From assembly GCF_040372165.1 (NCBI RefSeq), contig NZ_BAABWG010000001.1:930001-994000 (forward strand): a DNA stretch of 64,000 nt. Direction: 5' to 3'. This DNA is from Hydrogenophaga sp040372165. GTDB taxonomy: Bacteria > Pseudomonadota > Gammaproteobacteria > Burkholderiales > Burkholderiaceae_C. The notes beneath the pieces were generated by a model. That model worked only from the letters and a program-made list of their open reading frames with translations, had not been told where the DNA came from and did no database searches. The position numbers and the translations under genes are program-made. This document shows positions 59,600-64,000 of this stretch, piece by piece; position 1 is the stretch's first letter, and each line of letters begins with the position of its first letter.

Positions 59600-62340
59600 T
59601 GGATCAAGACGTCACGACCGAGCCGCTCGTCATCGACGTCGGCGACCTCCGCGCAAACCATCGCGAGGCCAAGGCGAAGCTGCTGGAGCGGCTCCGCGCC
59701 CCCAGCTTCAACACGCGTGGCGTCATGGCCACGCTGCGCGAGCTGGCCAGCATCACGGACAAGACACTGCGCGCACTTTGGCAACGAGCACAGTTGCCTT
59801 CCGGCTTTGCGCTGGTAGCAGTGGGTGGCTATGGTCGTGGCGAGCTCTTTCCCTATTCCGATGTCGACGTACTCGTCCTCATGCCGGACGGCACCTCGTT
59901 GGACGATGGCTCAGATACTGCCCGTCAGGTCAAGCCGCGCCTGGAGGCATTCATCGGCGCCTGCTGGGATCTGGGACTGGATATCGGCTCCAGCGTCCGC
60001 ACGGCGGCAGAATGTGTTGACGAAGCGTCGCGCGACATCACCATCCAGACCGCTCTGGTGGAACGGCGACTGATTGCCGGATCAAAGAAGGCGTTCGAAG
60101 ATGTCAGCCATCGGCTGGACATGGCCATGGACCCCAAGGCCTTCTTCACAGCCAAGATGCTGGAGATGCGCCAGCGTCACAACAAGTTTGAGAACACAGC
60201 CTATTCGCTCGAACCCAACTGCAAGGAATCGCCGGGCGGATTGCGTGATCTGCAGATCATTCTGTGGGTTTCCCGTGCTGCCGGGCTGGGCAACTCCTGG
60301 GACGACCTGGAGCGCCACGACGTGGCCAATGCGCGCGAAGTGCGTCAGGCTCGGGCCAATGAGGCCATGCTCAGCCTGATTCGTGCACGGCTGCATGTCA
60401 CGGCAGGCCGTCGGGAAGACAGACTGGTCTTCGACCTGCAAACGGCCCTGGCAGAGTCGCTGGGACTGAAGGCAACACCTGCCTCAGGCGGCAAGGCAAC
60501 CACCCGTGGCGCCCGACGGGCCAGCGAGCTGCTGATGAAGCGCTACTACTGGGCAGCCAAGGCTGTTCGCCAGCTCAGTCGCATCCTTCTGCTCAACATC
60601 GAAGAGGCCATTTACACCGATCCGGACAAACCGTTCGAACCCGCTGCCAAGTTGCGGCCGCTCAATGAACGCTTCTTCGAGAAGGCTGGCATGCTGGAGG
60701 TTTCCAGCGATGACCTCTACGAGCGCGAGCCCCACGCCATTCTGGAGACCTTTCTTCTCTACCAGACTACCCTGGGCATCAAAGGTCTGTCCGCCCGAAC
60801 CATGCGGGCGCTGTACAACGCCCGCCCACTCATGAACGCGGCCTTCCGTGCCGATCCGGTCAACCGCGCGACGTTCATGAAAATACTGCGCGAGCCGGAA
60901 GGCATCACGCACGCGTTCAGGCTGATGAACCAGACGTCTGTTCTGGGACGATATCTGTGGGCGTTCCGCAATACCGTCGGGCAGATGCAGCACGACCTGT
61001 TCCATGTTTACACCGTGGACCAGCACATCCTGATGGTGTTGCGCAACGTGCGGCGTTTCTTCATTGCAGAGCACTCCCACGAGTACCCTTTCTGCTCGCA
61101 GTTGGCCGCAGGCTGGGACAAGCCATGGATTCTCTACGCTGCCGCGCTGTTCCACGACATTGGCAAAGGCCGCGGCGGCGACCATTCTGAAGTCGGGGCC
61201 CGGGAGGTGCGCAGTTTTTGCCGCCAGCACGGCGTCTCCAAAGACGATGCGCAGCTCATTGAGTTCCTGGTCGCAGAGCACCTGACCATGAGCCATGTCG
61301 CGCAAAAGCAGGATTTAAGTGATCCCGATGTCATCGAGGCTTTCGCCAAGCGCATCGGCAGCGAGCGCCGCCTGACAGGACTGTATCTGCTCACCGTCGC
61401 CGATATCCGGGGTACCAGCCCCAAGGTGTGGAATGGCTGGAAAGCCAAACTTCTGGAAGACCTGTACAAGTACACCTCACGGGCGCTGGGCGGCGGTGTG
61501 CCCGACCCGACGGCCATGGTCGAGGGACGAAAGATCGAAGCCATTACCCGCCTGGCGCTGCATTCCATGCCGGCGCGATCTCACGAGGCGTTGTGGGAAA
61601 CCCTCGATGTCAGCTATTTCATGCGGCACCATGCGGACGACATTGCCTGGCATACCCGCGTACTGAGCAAGGAGCTATTACGCAGGGCAGATGAAAAATC
61701 GACCCGCGAGAACACCACCGAGGAGGTGGCGCAAGCCATTCATGACGGTGACTCCCCTCCTATCGTGAGTGCACGCCCTTCCCCGGATGGCGACGGGCTC
61801 CAGGTGCTGGTCTACGCGTGCGACAGGCCTGAACTGTTCGCCCGGATCTGCCACTACTTTGACCGGTCCGATTTCTGCATCATTGATGCACGGATTCACA
61901 CCACCAAGGACGGCAACGCGCTGGACACCTTCGAGGTGGTCGCACCAGACCTGGAAGACCACTATCGCTCGCTGGTGGCCATGGTGGAGAAGGACCTCGC
62001 TGACCACCTCAAGGGTGTGAAAATCGGCGAAATGCCCGAACCGGTCAAAGGCCGGCTTTCCCGGCGTGTCAAGAGTTTCCCGGTGACCCCACGTGTGGAC
62101 CTCCGCCCGGATGAGAAAGGCCAGCGCTGGGTGCTCAGCGTCTCGGCCAGCGACCGGGCCGGTCTGCTGTACGCCATCACCCGCGTCATGGCACGTCACG
62201 AGGTCAGTGTGGAGCTGGCCAAGATTTCGACGCTGGGTGAACGCGCAGAGGACACCTTTCTTGTCAGCGGCCCGAGCCTGCAAGTCAACAGGCAGCAGAT
62301 TGCCTTTGAAACCGAGCTGCTGGAAGCGATCAAGGACTGA
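59599..62340 (+). CDS. glnD: PII uridylyltransferase / uridylyl-removing enzyme GlnD
   Basis: GlnD (913 residues) is the nitrogen sensor that adds UMP to PII proteins when glutamine is low and removes it when glutamine is high. The nucleotidyltransferase motif is GGYGRGELFPYSDVDVLVL (near 76-94) with the metal-binding Asp88 and Asp90. The HD phosphohydrolase domain has His519 and Asp520 in FHDIGKGRGGDHS. Two C-terminal ACT domains (about 734-810 and 844-913) would bind glutamine. All parts are present. Translation is coupled to map by a one-base overlap. Confidence 0.96.
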   Translation: MDQDVTTEPLVIDVGDLRANHREAKAKLLERLRAPSFNTRGVMATLRELASITDKTLRALWQRAQLPSGFALVAVGGYGRGELFPYSDVDVLVLMPDGTSLDDGSDTARQVKPRLEAFIGACWDLGLDIGSSVRTAAECVDEASRDITIQTALVERRLIAGSKKAFEDVSHRLDMAMDPKAFFTAKMLEMRQRHNKFENTAYSLEPNCKESPGGLRDLQIILWVSRAAGLGNSWDDLERHDVANAREVRQARANEAMLSLIRARLHVTAGRREDRLVFDLQTALAESLGLKATPASGGKATTRGARRASELLMKRYYWAAKAVRQLSRILLLNIEEAIYTDPDKPFEPAAKLRPLNERFFEKAGMLEVSSDDLYEREPHAILETFLLYQTTLGIKGLSARTMRALYNARPLMNAAFRADPVNRATFMKILREPEGITHAFRLMNQTSVLGRYLWAFRNTVGQMQHDLFHVYTVDQHILMVLRNVRRFFIAEHSHEYPFCSQLAAGWDKPWILYAAALFHDIGKGRGGDHSEVGAREVRSFCRQHGVSKDDAQLIEFLVAEHLTMSHVAQKQDLSDPDVIEAFAKRIGSERRLTGLYLLTVADIRGTSPKVWNGWKAKLLEDLYKYTSRALGGGVPDPTAMVEGRKIEAITRLALHSMPARSHEALWETLDVSYFMRHHADDIAWHTRVLSKELLRRADEKSTRENTTEEVAQAIHDGDSPPIVSARPSPDGDGLQVLVYACDRPELFARICHYFDRSDFCIIDARIHTTKDGNALDTFEVVAPDLEDHYRSLVAMVEKDLADHLKGVKIGEMPEPVKGRLSRRVKSFPVTPRVDLRPDEKGQRWVLSVSASDRAGLLYAITRVMARHEVSVELAKISTLGERAEDTFLVSGPSLQVNRQQIAFETELLEAIKD

Positions 62341-62373
62341 GCGACTCACGCCTTCCGGGCCAGACACAAGAAG

Positions 62374-62401
62374 AAGGGGCAGCCCTGGGCTGCCCCTTTT
62401 C
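62374..62401 (+). terminator. Intrinsic terminator of map-glnD
   Basis: AAGGGGCAGC (62374-62383) pairs perfectly with GCTGCCCCTT (62389-62398) over a 5-base loop and ends in TTTTC. It lies 34 bases after the glnD stop and before the convergent RND gene. The minus-strand tail (TTCTTCTTG) is weak, so it mainly serves glnD. Confidence 0.85.
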
Positions 62402-62429
62402 TCATTCAGCTCACATTGTCTGCGCCCTC

Positions 62430-64000
62430 TTACACCGCGACGACCTGCTGTGCTGCTGGCTTGGGCCGGCGCCACAGACGGGCAAAGAAGTCGCCCAGAT
62501 CATCCACCATCGTGTAGACGGCGGGGATGACCAGAAGACTCAGGAATGTAGAGGTCATGAGCCCCCCAATGACGGCCACAGCCATGGGCGCGCGGAAACT
62601 GCTGTCAGCAGAACTCCAGCCCGCCGCAATGGGCAGCATGCCTGCCGACATGGCGATGGTCGTCATGATGATGGGGCGGGCCCGCTTGCGACAGGCATCA
62701 ATGATCGCATCAAAGCGGCTCATGTCGTGCTCCCGCCGGGCCTCGATGGCGTACTCCACCAGCAGAATCGAGTTTTTGGTCGCAACACCCATCAGCATCA
62801 CCAGTCCGATCAGGGATGGCATCGAAAACGCCATGTTGACTGCCAGCAGAGAGACGAAGGCTCCTCCCAGAGAGAGCGGCAACGCCGCCAGGATGGTAAA
62901 CGGTTGCAAGAACGCCTTGAACAGCAGAACGAGCACGATATAGATGCACAGAACGCCAGTGATCATGGCCAGGCCAAAGCTGGCAAAGAGCTCACCCTGA
63001 ACTTCCGCATCACCCACTTCCCTGACGGAGACACCCGCGGGCAGGTTCTTGATGGAAGACAACTGCTCGACCTGGAGTTTGAGATCACCCAGCGCGATAC
63101 CCGCCAGCTCAACTTCGAAGTTGATGTTTCGTGACCGGTCGTACCGGTCGATAACCGCAGGGCCGCCGCCAAAAGAGAGATCCGCTACCTGACCCAGCAT
63201 CACCGGCCCCTTGGTGCCGGGCACGGCCAGTCGACGCAGAACGTCGAGGTCTTCCCTTGCCTTTGGATCGAGCTTGACGACGATCGGAATCTGCCGCTGC
63301 GGGAGGTTCAGCTTGGGCAAGGCGGCGTCATAGTCGCCCACTGTCGCCACACGCAAGGTGTCGGCAATGGCTGCACTGGTCACGCCCAGATCTGCCGCGC
63401 GGGCAAGATCCGGTTTGACGTAGATCTCCGTGCGAACCAGTGCGGCTGTCGACTGGATGCTGCCCACCCCATCGATGGTGCGCAAGTCTTTTTCGATGGC
63501 GCGCGCCGCTATCTGCAAGGCAGCAGGGTCATTGCCAGTAATGGTCAGGATGTACTTCTCGCCAGAGCCACCCAGCCCCACCTTGAAGCGGGCACCTGGC
63601 AAGTTGGCCATCACGGCCCGGATGTCGTTTTCGATCACCTGCTTGCGGGGACGCTCACCCCGTGTGGCCAGCTGAATCGTCAATGCGGCCTTGCGGGACT
63701 CAGCGGCCCCTTGCGGCGCAAACGGATCGCTTCCTGCAGCGCCGGAACCAATCGTCGTGTATACGCTTTCGACGTGATTGACTCCTGTTACCAGCTGGCG
63801 CGCCTGCTCGGCCGCCTTGACGGTCTGCGCCAGAGTGGAGCCTGGCGGCAGCTCCATGTAAACCTGCGTCTGAGAGTTGTCGTCAGCCGGGATGAACCCC
63901 TGGGGCAGCAAAGGAGCAATGCCGAAGATGGAAACAGCGAAGAATGCAATCGCCCCAAGCAGCGTCATCCACCTGTGCTTGATGCACCAGGCGGCCCATT
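62430..64000 (-). CDS. RND efflux pump inner-membrane permease, C-terminal part
   Basis: This is the C-terminal half (about 523 residues) of a large RND family transporter; the gene continues beyond the right edge, where the frame is still open. Visible parts are the periplasmic pore and docking domains (LPPGSTLAQTVKAAEQ, PGARFKVGLGGSGEKY, LDPKAREDLDVLRRLAVP) and the helix-rich end with GLVMLMGVATKNSILLVEYAIEARR and RPIIMTTIAMSAGMLPIA, typical of AcrB/MexB-like proton-driven drug efflux pumps. Whether it belongs to the multidrug group or a relative cannot be decided from this half. Adaptor and outer-membrane partner genes would be outside. Confidence 0.9.
   Translation of the reverse strand, partial: WAAWCIKHRWMTLLGAIAFFAVSIFGIAPLLPQGFIPADDNSQTQVYMELPPGSTLAQTVKAAEQARQLVTGVNHVESVYTTIGSGAAGSDPFAPQGAAESRKAALTIQLATRGERPRKQVIENDIRAVMANLPGARFKVGLGGSGEKYILTITGNDPAALQIAARAIEKDLRTIDGVGSIQSTAALVRTEIYVKPDLARAADLGVTSAAIADTLRVATVGDYDAALPKLNLPQRQIPIVVKLDPKAREDLDVLRRLAVPGTKGPVMLGQVADLSFGGGPAVIDRYDRSRNINFEVELAGIALGDLKLQVEQLSSIKNLPAGVSVREVGDAEVQGELFASFGLAMITGVLCIYIVLVLLFKAFLQPFTILAALPLSLGGAFVSLLAVNMAFSMPSLIGLVMLMGVATKNSILLVEYAIEARREHDMSRFDAIIDACRKRARPIIMTTIAMSAGMLPIAAGWSSADSSFRAPMAVAVIGGLMTSTFLSLLVIPAVYTMVDDLGDFFARLWRRPKPAAQQVVAV

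Noticed and set aside
1..64000. tRNA genes, rRNA, CRISPR arrays, insertion sequences, prophage genes
   Set aside because: I looked for T-arm motifs, regularly spaced repeats, transposase or integrase motifs and found none that hold up. One GTTCGAA-type match lies inside glnD coding sequence.

Overview
The window reads as chromosomal DNA of a betaproteobacterium of the order Burkholderiales, most likely family Comamonadaceae. This is inferred from gene order and protein character: the smpB/ratA-rnfH/guaB-guaA block, rimP-nusA-infB-rbfA-truB-typA, yciB-bolA-ppi, a tmk-holB-pilZ-tatD cluster, a tripartite tricarboxylate transporter, and high-GC codon use. No species is claimed. It is almost entirely coding, with no tRNA, rRNA, CRISPR array, prophage or insertion sequence that I could recognise. 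Both edge genes are cut (yejA-like on the left, an RND pump on the right).

Layout. 1-4.9 kb: a yejABEF-type peptide ABC transporter. 5.0-6.1 kb: two small membrane-protein genes. 6.2-13.7 kb: the translation/transcription operon rimP-nusA-infB-[signal peptidase I]-rbfA-truB, preceded by a promoter plus intrinsic terminator that looks like an attenuator leader; typA and a hydroxyacyl-CoA hydrolase follow. 16.7-22 kb: smpB diverging from ratA-rnfH, a DUF4124 gene, then guaB and guaA for GMP synthesis. 22-24.7 kb: a tRNA adenosine deaminase fused to a DhlA-like haloalkane dehalogenase domain, and an LD-carboxypeptidase. 24.8-27.6 kb: a small unknown gene, a cyclase-FHA protein and a four-EF-hand protein. 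27.7-30.9 kb: a basic-amino-acid ABC transporter. 31.1-33.2 kb: TctB/TctA without TctC. 33.3-38.2 kb: ankyrin protein, tatD, pilZ, holB, tmk, mltG. 38.4-42.8 kb: ygfZ, an NRDE protein, a thioesterase-acetyltransferase fusion, an esterase and a lipoprotein. 43-45.4 kb: a gene of unknown function, then yciB, bolA and a periplasmic parvulin. 45.6-54.5 kb: a mixed block (aminotransferase, DUF1624, hydrolase, U32/RlhA, exported protein, Mpo1-like, hemerythrin, DUF808). 54.5-62.3 kb: purL, map, glnD. 62.4 kb to the end: an RND efflux pump.

Most of this is housekeeping. The features that go beyond it are the TadA-dehalogenase fusion with its catalytic residues intact in both halves; an in-frame, GC-rich palindromic insertion of about 90 bp inside purL; an extra signal peptidase I inside the infB operon; hairpin-rich leaders or junctions (rimP, hisJ-hisQ, bolA-ppi, guaB-guaA); a terminator for one gene hidden in the coding end of its convergent neighbour; and an EF-hand protein with a Met/Gly/Pro-rich linker. 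I did not find a clearly new multi-gene system; the TadA fusion and the purL insertion are the best leads.
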